The position numbers and the translations under genes were made by a program. Shown here one piece after another: positions 16,731 through 24,936 of a DNA stretch of 59,363 nucleotides. The notes below the pieces were generated by a model. It worked only from the letters and a program-made list of their open reading frames with translations. It made no database searches and was not told where the DNA came from. The stretch covers positions 1 through 59,363 of the forward strand of contig JAODBP010000226.1 in the NCBI GenBank assembly GCA_025464025.1, given 5' to 3'. Source of the DNA: Actinomycetes bacterium (GTDB lineage Bacteria > Actinomycetota > Acidimicrobiia > Acidimicrobiales > CADCSY01). Every line of letters starts with the position of its first letter. Within the stretch, counting starts at the first letter, position 1.

Positions 16731-17888
16731 TCACCCGGCGGCCGCGCCGGCCGCCGACTCGAGGTCCTTCACGATGCGTTCGCCGTACAGCGCCACCGCG
16801 TTGTCGCAGAGGATCCTGCGCTTGGCGTCGTCGGTCAGGTCCCGGGTCAGGAAGTAGTCGACGCTGCCCGGGAAGCCGGCGTCGAGGTGCGGGTAGTCGC
16901 TGTTCCAGATGAGGTTCCCGCCCTCGAGGGCCTCGACGGCCGCGGGGAGCGTGCTCTCGTCCGAGTCACCCGCGACCCAGCACTGGCGCCGGAACCGCTC
17001 GGTCGGGCCCAGGTCGAGCGCGCCGTCCGAGTAGTGGTTCTGGCGCCCGGTGTCGTGCATGTCGAGGCGGCCGAGGAACCACGGCACCCAACCGGCGTTG
17101 CCCTCGTAGAACCCGACCCGCAGGTCCGGGTGGCGGTCGAGCACCCCGCCGAGGATCAGACCGCCGAGGGACGCCATGGCCTCCATCGGGAACGAGAGCG
17201 TGTGGCCCACCGCCATGGCGTAGCCACCGGCCTTCGTCCACGACCGGAAGAGGAACTGCTGGGAGACCGAGCCGTGGAACCCGCCCGGGAGCGAGGTGTC
17301 GCTCAACGCCGTCCACAGCGGCACGTACTCGTCGGCCGCCCACAGCCGCTCGAACGTCGGGTCGTTCAGCATCACGCCGGCGATCTCCCGCCGGTCGCTG
17401 ATGCGGCGGACCTCGTCGGCGGCAGCCCCCGGCATCGCCAGGCTGACCTGGGCCATGAACTTCACCCGACCGCCCGACCCGCTGCAGAAGTCGGTCGCCC
17501 AGTCGTTGTAGGCCCGGCAGAGCGCGACCTGGAGGTCGGGCGCGACCCCCGGGAAGGTCGCGACCGTGCCGCTCGTCGGGAAGCACACCATGAGGTCGAT
17601 GCCCTCGGCGTCCATGTCGCGGAGGCGGGTCTCCAGGCTCCAGTAGGAGTCGAAGGCGTCGCCGTACTTCTCCTTGCCGGCCTTGGCGAAGCGCTCCGAG
17701 ACGTACGGCATGGAGGTGAAGCCCTCGGGGTGGATCTCCGACGGCCCGTAGGTGTGCTTCTGGCGGCCCATGTCGCCCACCACGTTCGGGATGCGGTCCT
17801 GGAACGCGGCCTCGACGTAGTCGCGCCAGATGTCGTGGGGCTCCATCATGTGCCCGTCGCCATCGATGACCTTGAAGCCGTCACGCAT
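16731..17888 (-). CDS. Amidohydrolase family protein (ACMSD-like), paralogue 2
   Basis: 385 residues. The N-terminal VIDGDGHMMEPHDIW carries the D-x-H metal motif (Asp11, His13) and the E-P-x-D/x-W form common in actinobacterial members. WNSDYPHLDAGF near residue 335 supplies the last Asp ligand. It lies directly downstream of the aldehyde dehydrogenase with a 9-bp gap and probably shares its transcript. Ring-opening decarboxylation or hydrolysis is the likely chemistry. Confidence 0.85.
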   Translation of the reverse strand: MRDGFKVIDGDGHMMEPHDIWRDYVEAAFQDRIPNVVGDMGRQKHTYGPSEIHPEGFTSMPYVSERFAKAGKEKYGDAFDSYWSLETRLRDMDAEGIDLMVCFPTSGTVATFPGVAPDLQVALCRAYNDWATDFCSGSGGRVKFMAQVSLAMPGAAADEVRRISDRREIAGVMLNDPTFERLWAADEYVPLWTALSDTSLPGGFHGSVSQQFLFRSWTKAGGYAMAVGHTLSFPMEAMASLGGLILGGVLDRHPDLRVGFYEGNAGWVPWFLGRLDMHDTGRQNHYSDGALDLGPTERFRRQCWVAGDSDESTLPAAVEALEGGNLIWNSDYPHLDAGFPGSVDYFLTRDLTDDAKRRILCDNAVALYGERIVKDLESAAGAAAG

Positions 17889-17897
17889 CGGCGCTCC

Positions 17898-19355
17898 TCA
17901 GGATGCGGCGTCGAGCGAGTAGCCCGGCGGGAGGGAAACGGACTTGATCTCGAGGAAGGCCTCGAGGCCCTCGCGGCTGCGCTCCCGCCCGAGGCCGGAC
18001 CGCTTGTAGCCACCGAACGGACCACCACCGCCGGAGGGCATGGCGTCGTTGATGGCGCACGTGCCCGTCTCGATGCGGCTCGCCACCGACACCGCCCGCT
18101 CGACGTCCGAGCTGAACACGGCGCCGCCGAGGCCGTAGACGGAGTCGTTGGCGATGGCCACGGCTTCGTCCTCGTCCCGGTACTTGATCACCGACAGCAC
18201 CGGCCCGAAGATCTCCTCCTGGGCGATGCTCATCGAGTTCTCGACGTTGACGAAGATCGTGGGCTCCACGTACCAGCCCTTGTCGAAGCCGGGCGGGCGC
18301 CCGCCTCCGAGGACGACCTTGGCGCCCTCCGCCTGACCCGCGGCGATGAAGTGCTCGACCCGGTCCCGCTGCCGCGAGGCGACCAGCGGCCCGAAGTCGG
18401 TGTCGTCGTCGTGGGGATCGCCGACCTTCATGGACGCGACGCGGTCGACCAGGCGCTCGACCAGCTCGTCGTGCTGGTCCTCGTTGACGAGGACCCGGTT
18501 GGTCGAGATGCAGATCTGCCCGACGTTGCGCAGCGAGTTGCCGATCAGCGACGGGAGGTACGAGTCGATGTCGCCGTCGAGGATGATCGCCGCCGACTTG
18601 CCGCCAAGTTCGAGCTGGGCCGGCTTCACCTGCGAGCCGCAGAGGCTGGCCACCGCTGCGCCGCCGCCGGGGCTGCCGGTGAACGTCGCCATGTCGATGC
18701 CGGCGTGGCCGACGAGCGCCTGCCCGACGTCGATGCCGCCGTTCAGGAACGACAGCGTGCCCTCGGGGAGCCCGGCCGCGATGACCGCGTCGGCCAGCGC
18801 GTAGCAGCTCAGCGGCGCCTCGGGCGCCGGCTTGAGGACCATCGGGCACCCCATGAGCAGCGACGGGATGAACTTCGTCGCCATCGTCATCAGCGGCGCG
18901 TTCCACGGGGTCACGCCGGCCGTCACACCGATCGGCTCGCGGAGGACGAGGACCTCCCCCGCCGTCCCGGCCCGCACCTCGCGGAACTGCACCAGCTCGG
19001 TGTCCTGGATGTAGCGCTCGAGGAAGGCGGCCCAGAACCGGGTGACGCCGTTCACGAACTGGCGGGTGCCGCCCATCTCGTCGATCTGGAGCTCGACGGC
19101 CTCGTCGGCCACCTTGTCGAACTCCTGGACGAGGCGGCGGAGCGCGTCGGACCGCTCGGCCAGCGACATCCGGGGCCACGGCCCGTCGGTGAACGCCTTC
19201 CGGGCCGCGGCAACGGCACGGTCGACGTCCTCGGCGGTGGACGCCGGCACGCGGCCCACGACCTCCTCGGTCGACGGCGACACCACCTCGATGCGGTCGG
19301 TCCCGCTGGGCTTCACCCAGCGGTTGCCGATGAACACGTCGTCACGCTCGAACAC
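17898..19355 (-). CDS. Aldehyde dehydrogenase family protein
   Basis: 485 residues, full length for the NAD(P)-dependent ALDH superfamily. GVTPWNAPL (about 148), PEAPLSCYALADA, FTGSPGGG for the cofactor site, LELGGKSAAIILD with the general-base Glu and NVGQICISTNRV with the nucleophile Cys (about 285) are present, then EEIFGPVLSVI. GTG 19355 follows GAGGAG. It oxidises an aldehyde to an acid or, less likely, an acyl-CoA. Followed by amidohydrolase 2. Confidence 0.9.
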   Translation of the reverse strand: MFERDDVFIGNRWVKPSGTDRIEVVSPSTEEVVGRVPASTAEDVDRAVAAARKAFTDGPWPRMSLAERSDALRRLVQEFDKVADEAVELQIDEMGGTRQFVNGVTRFWAAFLERYIQDTELVQFREVRAGTAGEVLVLREPIGVTAGVTPWNAPLMTMATKFIPSLLMGCPMVLKPAPEAPLSCYALADAVIAAGLPEGTLSFLNGGIDVGQALVGHAGIDMATFTGSPGGGAAVASLCGSQVKPAQLELGGKSAAIILDGDIDSYLPSLIGNSLRNVGQICISTNRVLVNEDQHDELVERLVDRVASMKVGDPHDDDTDFGPLVASRQRDRVEHFIAAGQAEGAKVVLGGGRPPGFDKGWYVEPTIFVNVENSMSIAQEEIFGPVLSVIKYRDEDEAVAIANDSVYGLGGAVFSSDVERAVSVASRIETGTCAINDAMPSGGGGPFGGYKRSGLGRERSREGLEAFLEIKSVSLPPGYSLDAAS

Positions 19356-19389
19356 GGAGAGCTCCTCGAGTCAGGTTCGGATCAGGGAT

Positions 19390-20253
19390 CTAGGAGACGG
19401 TCGACCAGTGCGACACCGGCTCGACGTCGTCGGCGCCGGTCGACGGCTTCGCCGTCACCCACGGCATGCCGGACATCGCCGCCGCCCCGCCGTCGACGGG
19501 CATGACGATGCCGGTCACGAACTCGGCGTCGGACGACACGAGGTAGAGCGCCGCCTTGGCGACGTCGGGTGGACGGCCACCCCGGGTGAGGATCAGCGAC
19601 TTGAAGCGTGGATCGTTGTCGGCATCCAGGGATGCCCGGCCCTTGCGCTCGTCGACGACCTGCACGAACGACACCTGGATGCAGTTGCAGCGCACGCCGT
19701 ACTCGGCGTACTCGGTGGCCCACGAGCGGGTCAGGGACTCCATGGCCCCCTTCACCGCGGTGTAGCCGTCGATGCCCGGCACGCCGACCCGCGCCGCGTG
19801 CGACGAGATGTTGACGATGGACCCGCCGCGACCCCGGATCATCGGGCCGAGGACGGCCCGGGTGATCCGGATGGGCCCGGTGAGGTTCGTCGCCAGGATG
19901 CGCTCCCACGCCGCGTCCTCGATCTCGCTCACGGCCCGATCGGTCCCGTTGCGCACGAGGTCGCTGCTGGCCGCGTTGTTCACCAGGATCGACGGCGGGC
20001 CGAGCACCCGCAGGGCGGCGTCGACGATCTGCTCCCCGACGGCGGGGTCCAGGAGGTCGGCGAGCACGAACAGGCCCTTGCCCCCCACCTCGCAGATCCG
20101 CTCCAGGACCTCGGCCCCGGCGTCGGCGTCCCGGCCGGTCACGACGACCGACGCCCCCTCCGAGGCGAACGTGATCGCGGTGGCCCGGCCGATCCCGTGC
20201 GTCGAGCCGGTGACCACCGCGACCTCGCCGGCGAGCCGCTCACCCGCGCTCAT
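19390..20253 (-). CDS. SDR family oxidoreductase, paralogue of 5147-6010
   Basis: 287 residues with TGSTHGIG, NNAASSD, NISSHAARVG and YTAVK. The ATG at 20253 overlaps the TGA of the upstream DUF35 gene (ATGA). Shares the CIQVSFVQVVDERKGR block and C-terminal SGMPWV with the SDR at 5147, but sits in a different context, after the Ltp-DUF35 pair. It probably acts on the aldol product or its precursor. Confidence 0.85.
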   Translation of the reverse strand: MSAGERLAGEVAVVTGSTHGIGRATAITFASEGASVVVTGRDADAGAEVLERICEVGGKGLFVLADLLDPAVGEQIVDAALRVLGPPSILVNNAASSDLVRNGTDRAVSEIEDAAWERILATNLTGPIRITRAVLGPMIRGRGGSIVNISSHAARVGVPGIDGYTAVKGAMESLTRSWATEYAEYGVRCNCIQVSFVQVVDERKGRASLDADNDPRFKSLILTRGGRPPDVAKAALYLVSSDAEFVTGIVMPVDGGAAAMSGMPWVTAKPSTGADDVEPVSHWSTVS

Positions 20254-20699
20254 CCGCGGACCAGCTCCCACTGCGGGAACCACAGGGTCTCCCCGGTCTG
20301 CTCGTCGGGCACCTCGGCGAACGTGCAGCGGACGGCAGCGTCGATGGCGAGCTCCTCGGGGCGAGCATCGATCACGTTGCCGACGACGTGCACCTCGGGG
20401 TGGTCGTCGAGGACGACGATCGTGACGTTGTAGGGGAGGATCGCCTCGAGCCGCTTGTCGGCCGCGTGGTGCACGATCGAGAAGCTGCTGATCGTGCCGG
20501 TGCCGGCGGCGGCCTCCGACGACAGCTCCAACGACTGGCAGTGGTGGCACACGTCCATCGGCGGGTGCTGCACCCGATGGCAGGCATCGCACCGCTGCAC
20601 CCGCAGCTCACCGGCGGTGAAGAACGGGCGGTTGAAGTCGAAGGGCAGCGGCAGCGTCCACCCGTCGGGCATGTACCGCTTGCTCACGCGCTCGGCCAC
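20250..20699 (-). CDS. Zn-ribbon/OB-fold (DUF35) acyl-CoA-associated protein
   Basis: 149 residues. The rubredoxin-like zinc ribbon CDACHRVQHPPMDVCHHC (about 37-54) is followed by an OB-fold, beginning TGTISSFSIVHH. This is the DUF35 architecture that partners thiolase-like proteins, as in the ChsH2-Ltp2 steroid aldolase. The GTG at 20699 has AGGAG upstream. It lies between the thiolase-like gene and the SDR, with an ATGA overlap to the latter. Likely a CoA-binding subunit of the adjacent Ltp-like enzyme. Confidence 0.85.
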   Translation of the reverse strand: MAERVSKRYMPDGWTLPLPFDFNRPFFTAGELRVQRCDACHRVQHPPMDVCHHCQSLELSSEAAAGTGTISSFSIVHHAADKRLEAILPYNVTIVVLDDHPEVHVVGNVIDARPEELAIDAAVRCTFAEVPDEQTGETLWFPQWELVRG

Positions 20700-20711
20700 G
20701 TCAGGCTCCTC

Positions 20712-21887
20712 TCACCGGCTCGCCGACAGCAGCGCGGCGCTGCTCGGTGCCGTCCCGGGGCCGGCGACGAAGAGGCTGAGCTCGACGTCGTCGATCTGGT
20801 AGGTCGACGTCCCCCGGACCTGGCGGACGGCCTCCACCATGAGCTGGAAGCCGTGGATGTAGCCCTCGGCGATGTTGCCGCCGCTCGTGTTGAACGGGAG
20901 CCGGCCGCCCCGGTGGAGGTTGCCGTCGCTGACGAACGCCTCGACGTCGCCCGGCTCGCAGAACCCGATGTCGCTGATCGCCATGAGCGTGCTGCCGGTG
21001 AAGTTCTCGTACATCTGCGCCACGTCGACGTCTTCGGGCGACACGCCGGCCTTGGCCCACAGCTGGCGCCCCACCGAGCGCAGCCGGCCGTTCGGGTAGG
21101 CGGAGTCGTTGAACGACCCGAGCCCGCCGTCGTGGTCCATCCCGTTCGCCGTGGCCGCGATGTACACGGGGCGTTGCGGGCGGTCGACGGCCTCCTCCGC
21201 CCGGCTCACGATGATGGCGCAGGCGCCGTCGGTCTCCTGGCAGCAGTCATAGAGGTGGAGCGGCTCGGCGATCCACCGCGAGGCGTGGTACTCCTCCCGC
21301 GTCAGCGGCTTGCCGTACATGACGGCGCGCGGGTTCGACTGGGCGTGGTCGTAGCAGGCCAGCGAGATCTCACAGAGCGCCTCCTGGCTGACCCCGTAGA
21401 GGTGCATGAACCGCTTGATCAGCAGGGCGTTCTTGATGACCGGGGCGGCGCCGCCGAACGGCACCATGAACGCCTCGTCGGTCGCCGCGGTGCCCGTCGG
21501 GCTGTACGGCCCCTTGACGTTGTAGCGGCCGTACCGGCCCTCGTGGCCCTGGTGCAGCGCCCGGTACACGAGCACGTTCTTGGCGTAGCCGGCCTGGACG
21601 GCAGCGTCGGCGAGCTGGACGGCGCTGCCGCCGCCGTTGCCGCCGCCGCCCCACGCCTTGGCGCTGAACGTCAGGTTGCCGAGGCCGAGCCACGACCAGA
21701 GGCGGGCCGAGTCGTGCTCGTTGTCGTGGTAGGTGACGATGCCGTCGACGTCGGCCGGCGTGAGGCCGGCGTCCTCGATGGCCGCGTGCACGGCCATCGA
21801 CGCGAGCTGGCGCACCGAGTGCGGCGACTTCCCCGCCCGGAAGTACGGCGACTCACCGATGCCGGTGACCGCGGTGCTGACCCCCAT
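20712..21887 (-). CDS. Lipid-transfer-type thiolase (Ltp2/SCPx-like)
   Basis: 391 residues of the thiolase fold. Where a normal thiolase has its nucleophile Cys, this protein has GGGGNGGGSAVQLA, so Claisen thiolysis is unlikely. MYENFTGS in the C-terminal half matches the Tyr-containing motif of Ltp-type retro-aldolases, and NTSGGNIAEGYIHG fits the family end. With the adjacent DUF35 protein this suggests a retro-aldol cleavage of a CoA ester, by analogy with Ltp2-ChsH2. ATG 21887. The LLM gene lies 51 bp upstream, so all may be one operon from operator 6. Confidence 0.85.
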   Translation of the reverse strand: MGVSTAVTGIGESPYFRAGKSPHSVRQLASMAVHAAIEDAGLTPADVDGIVTYHDNEHDSARLWSWLGLGNLTFSAKAWGGGGNGGGSAVQLADAAVQAGYAKNVLVYRALHQGHEGRYGRYNVKGPYSPTGTAATDEAFMVPFGGAAPVIKNALLIKRFMHLYGVSQEALCEISLACYDHAQSNPRAVMYGKPLTREEYHASRWIAEPLHLYDCCQETDGACAIIVSRAEEAVDRPQRPVYIAATANGMDHDGGLGSFNDSAYPNGRLRSVGRQLWAKAGVSPEDVDVAQMYENFTGSTLMAISDIGFCEPGDVEAFVSDGNLHRGGRLPFNTSGGNIAEGYIHGFQLMVEAVRQVRGTSTYQIDDVELSLFVAGPGTAPSSAALLSASR

Positions 21888-21938
21888 GCTCGCGTTGCTC
21901 CTCTCAACAGCCGGTGCTGCCGCGAATCCTGCTCCGAA

Positions 21939-23093
21939 TCAGACGAACGTGCCCTCGGCGTCCTTGGTCGCGAACCGCGGTGCGATCTCCGTGGCGAAGC
22001 GGTACAGCTCCTCCTGGTTCTCCTCCGGCGGCAGGTGGCCCTGGCCGAACTGCAGCCACATCTCGTTGAAGCCGAGCCGCTCCTGGGCCTGCTCGATCTG
22101 GTCGGAGATCTGGTCGGCCGTCCCGATGAGGCAGTTGGCGTAGCCCTGGCCGAACGGGAGGAAGAAGGTCTCCCAGATCCAGTCGTGCTCGGCCTTCAGC
22201 TCGGCCGCCTTCTCCTTGGTGTCGGCGAGCATCAGCACCCCACCCCACGCCGCGGCGTCGGCCTTGCTCACGTCGCGGCCGGCCTCGGCGGCCGTCGCGA
22301 TGTAGCGGTTCCAGAGCGCCTCGCAGAAGTCCATCTGGTTGGCCAGGACGATCGGCTTGCCGCCCTCACGGGCCCACATGTCGATGGTCCGCATGCTGTG
22401 GGCGAAGGCCCCGTACAGCGGCGGGTGGGGCTGCTGGTAGCAGCGCGGCGCGATCCCGATCTCGCGGACGACCCCTTCGGCGTCCATCCCCTGGCCGTAC
22501 GCCTCGTACACCGGGTGGCCGGGCAGGCCCTCGGCCGGCGGGAACTCCCAGTACTTGCCCTTGTGGCTGAACGTGGCGTTGAGCCACGCCTGCTTCACGA
22601 TGCCGACCGACTCCTCGAAGATCTCGCGGTTCATCGTGTCGCTGTCCTCGCGCGCCTTGGCGGCGCCGGGCGTCGTCGCCCGCACGCCGGGCACGGCGGC
22701 GTAGTTGCCGACCCACCGAGGCTGGTAGCCACGGGTGAAGCCCACCATCAGGCGGCCCTTCAGCATGTGGTCGAGCGTGGCGATCTCCTCCGCCGCCCGC
22801 ACCGGGTTGTGGGTCGGGAGGACGTAGCCGAGCGTCGCCACCTTGAGCCGCTTGGAGTGCAGGCCGATGAAGAGGCTGAACATCCCGGGGTGGTTCGTGA
22901 TCTCGAACCCCTCGATCTGGAGGTGGTGCTCGTTGTGGCCGTAGCTGGCGTAGCCGTACTCGTCAGCGATGCTGATGTAGTAGCGGATCTCCTCGAGGAA
23001 CTGCTGGTACAGCTCGCCGTTCTGGCCCGCCATCCCCTTCTCGATGTCCGACCGACGGCCGATCGTTCCCGGCTGGATCAGGTGGAACTTCAC
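21939..23093 (-). CDS. LLM class flavin-dependent oxidoreductase
   Basis: 384 residues, longer than the F420-type LLMs nearby. KFHLIQPG at the start, YGYASYGHNEHHLQIEGFEITNHPGMFSLFIG and the GRLMVGFTRGYQPRWVGNYAAVPG region resemble the alkanal-monooxygenase/FMN-type branch. The GTG at 23093 has GAGGAGG 5 bp upstream; the longer ORF to 23231 would run through the operator and is rejected. Promoter: TTGACA from operator 6, 18 bp, GACACT (23123-23128). It could be a monooxygenase, possibly Baeyer-Villiger-like, feeding the downstream Ltp-DUF35 pair. Confidence 0.85.
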   Translation of the reverse strand: MKFHLIQPGTIGRRSDIEKGMAGQNGELYQQFLEEIRYYISIADEYGYASYGHNEHHLQIEGFEITNHPGMFSLFIGLHSKRLKVATLGYVLPTHNPVRAAEEIATLDHMLKGRLMVGFTRGYQPRWVGNYAAVPGVRATTPGAAKAREDSDTMNREIFEESVGIVKQAWLNATFSHKGKYWEFPPAEGLPGHPVYEAYGQGMDAEGVVREIGIAPRCYQQPHPPLYGAFAHSMRTIDMWAREGGKPIVLANQMDFCEALWNRYIATAAEAGRDVSKADAAAWGGVLMLADTKEKAAELKAEHDWIWETFFLPFGQGYANCLIGTADQISDQIEQAQERLGFNEMWLQFGQGHLPPEENQEELYRFATEIAPRFATKDAEGTFV

Positions 23094-23147
23094 AGGGGCC
23101 TCCTCGCGAGTGGTGTCGAGCGAGTGTCCCACCGGCCGGCGGCGACT

Positions 23148-23165
23148 GTCAACTCCCACGTTGAT
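23148..23165. promoter_or_regulatory. Operator 6
   Basis: GTCAAC TCCCAC GTTGAT, between amidohydrolase 3 (stop 23170) and the LLM gene downstream on the minus strand. -35 TTGACA (23152-23147), 18 bp, -10-like GACACT. Confidence 0.78.
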
Positions 23166-23169
23166 TGAA

Positions 23170-23994
23170 TCATTCGAAGAACATCTTGTTGGCGTTGCCG
23201 TACACGAACTTGTCGAACCGCTCCTGATCACGGAACGGGAGGGCGACCACTTCGCGCATGCAGCGCTCCAGCGTCAACAGCGGGTAGTCGCTGGCGAACA
23301 TGACCCGGTCCGCACCGCGCGTGTTGGCGTACTGGATGATCTGCGCCGGGATGTGCTTGGGCGCGAACGCCGACGTCATGTAGTGGATGTTCTGCCACTT
23401 GATCATCAGCTTCACGCAGACGTCGACCCAGGGCTCGCCGCCGTGCTGGAGCACGATCTTCAGCTCGGGGAAGAACGCACACACGTCGTCGATCGGCAGC
23501 GGGTCCTGGTACTTGCTCGGCACCAGCGGGCCGGGGAAGCCGACGTTCATGCCGACCGGCACGCCCAGCTCGATGCACTTGGCGTACACCGGGTAGTTGC
23601 GGGCGTCGTTGTACGGCATCTGGGTCGCCAGGCCGAGGACGCGGATCAACCGGTAGCCGTCGCCGTTCACGAGCTCCTCCACCAGGCGCACGGCCGCCAT
23701 GCCCTGGTGGGGGTCGATCACGTGCGACCCGACGAAGCGGTCGGGGTGCTCGGCCAGGGCCTTGCGCACCCAGGTGAGGTCGTCGTAGCCGGTGTAGCCG
23801 GAGCACAGGACCGCCTTGCGGACCCCGGCCTCGTCCATCTCGTCGATGAGCTGGGGCAGCGTGGTGCCCCGCTCGAGCCGGGCCGCCATCTCCGGGAAGA
23901 GGGCGGACGCGTCGCGCCCGGGGTCGGTGGGCGGCCCGAGGTTGGGGTTGATCCAGGCGTCGATGGCCCCGCCGGCGAGGCTGAACGTGCTCAT
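23170..23994 (-). CDS. Amidohydrolase family protein (ACMSD-like), paralogue 3, short form
   Basis: 274 residues, about a third shorter than the other amidohydrolases. The N-terminus is AGGAIDAWINPNLGPP, with no D-x-H or HxH pair, so the first metal site is missing or altered. FASDYPLLTLE keeps the C-terminal Asp ligand but has Leu where the others have His, and QHGGEPWVDVCV keeps a central His. This matches the 4-sulfomuconolactone/TIM-barrel hydrolase-like branch better than the decarboxylases. The ATG overlaps the TGA of the LLM gene (ATGA). Confidence 0.8.
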   Translation of the reverse strand: MSTFSLAGGAIDAWINPNLGPPTDPGRDASALFPEMAARLERGTTLPQLIDEMDEAGVRKAVLCSGYTGYDDLTWVRKALAEHPDRFVGSHVIDPHQGMAAVRLVEELVNGDGYRLIRVLGLATQMPYNDARNYPVYAKCIELGVPVGMNVGFPGPLVPSKYQDPLPIDDVCAFFPELKIVLQHGGEPWVDVCVKLMIKWQNIHYMTSAFAPKHIPAQIIQYANTRGADRVMFASDYPLLTLERCMREVVALPFRDQERFDKFVYGNANKMFFE

Positions 23995-24920
23995 GCCCGG
24001 CGCAGCGCGACCAGCAGCTGGCCGAGCTCCTCGACCTCGAACTGGAGGTAGTTGGCCGGGATGTTGAAGTGCGTGATGCCGAGGTCGGCGAGGCGGGAGC
24101 CGTAGGCGACGTACTCCTCCACCACGTCGTCCAACGGGCGTCGCTCGATCGGGCCCTCCTCCGGCGGCGTCGGGCTGATCGAGGCGCGGTAGCCGATCTC
24201 GTCGGGATCCCGGCCCACGTCGGCGCAGGCCTTGCGGATGCCCTCGATCGACCGGGCGACCTCGTCGTAGTCGGCCGCCTCGCGCGACAGCCAGCCGTGG
24301 CCCAGCGTGGCGATCCGGCGCGCCGTCGGCCCCTCGATGGCGTTGCCGCCCCACCACACGGGCACGCCGCCCGGGGTCACCGGGGCCGGCTCGGAGAGCA
24401 CGTCCTGGAACTTGATGTACATGCCCTCGAAGCTCGACAGCCCGGGTGACCACAGCTCCTGGCAGGCCCGGATGACCTCCTCGAGCCGCTCGTCGCGCTC
24501 CTTGGGCGGGATGCCCATGGCCACGAACTCCTTGGCGAACCAGCCCATGCCGACGCCGAGCACGAAGCGCCCGTTCGAGATCACGTCGAGCGTGGCCGCC
24601 TGGCGGGCGAGGATGGCGAAGTTGTGCGCCGCCGCCAGGATCACGCTGGAGTACATCTTGATCGTCGACGTGCGGGCGGCGATGGCGGCGAACATGATCA
24701 TCGTGTCGGCCCGGTCGGAGCGCTTCTCCGTGCGCCCGTGCACCATGTTCCCGGCCCCGCCGGGGTGGGGCATCACCGGGCCGAAGAGGATGTGCTCGCC
24801 GTCCCAGACGTCGTCGTAGCCGAGGGCCTCGAGCTCGACCACGAGGTCGGGCAGGTCCCGGAAGGTCCTCGCGTAGCCGGGGACGAGCCCGGGGAGCTTG
24901 ATGCCGAACGCCTGGTCCAT
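23991..24920 (-). CDS. LLM class F420-dependent oxidoreductase, paralogue of 12505-13425
   Basis: 309 residues with GEHILFGPVMPHPGG, AAIAARTSTIKMYSSVILAAAHNF, MGIPPKERDERLEE and GGVPVWWGGNAIEGPTARRIATLGHGW, nearly block for block like the LLM at 12505. ATG 24920. Its stop overlaps the ATG of amidohydrolase 3, so the two products are co-translated. Middle of a long minus-strand operon that starts at the zinc alcohol dehydrogenase. Confidence 0.85.
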   Translation of the reverse strand: MDQAFGIKLPGLVPGYARTFRDLPDLVVELEALGYDDVWDGEHILFGPVMPHPGGAGNMVHGRTEKRSDRADTMIMFAAIAARTSTIKMYSSVILAAAHNFAILARQAATLDVISNGRFVLGVGMGWFAKEFVAMGIPPKERDERLEEVIRACQELWSPGLSSFEGMYIKFQDVLSEPAPVTPGGVPVWWGGNAIEGPTARRIATLGHGWLSREAADYDEVARSIEGIRKACADVGRDPDEIGYRASISPTPPEEGPIERRPLDDVVEEYVAYGSRLADLGITHFNIPANYLQFEVEELGQLLVALRRA

Positions 24921-24936
24921 GTCGGTCCTTCGTTGG

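Noticed and set aside
20712..21887. Calling the Ltp-like protein a degradative thiolase
   Set aside because: The nucleophile Cys region is GGGGNGGGSAV; the real thiolase with Cys is at 46398.
21903..21922. GTTG...CAAC inverted repeat between the thiolase-like and LLM genes
   Set aside because: Half-sites are in the opposite orientation and spacing differs from the operator.
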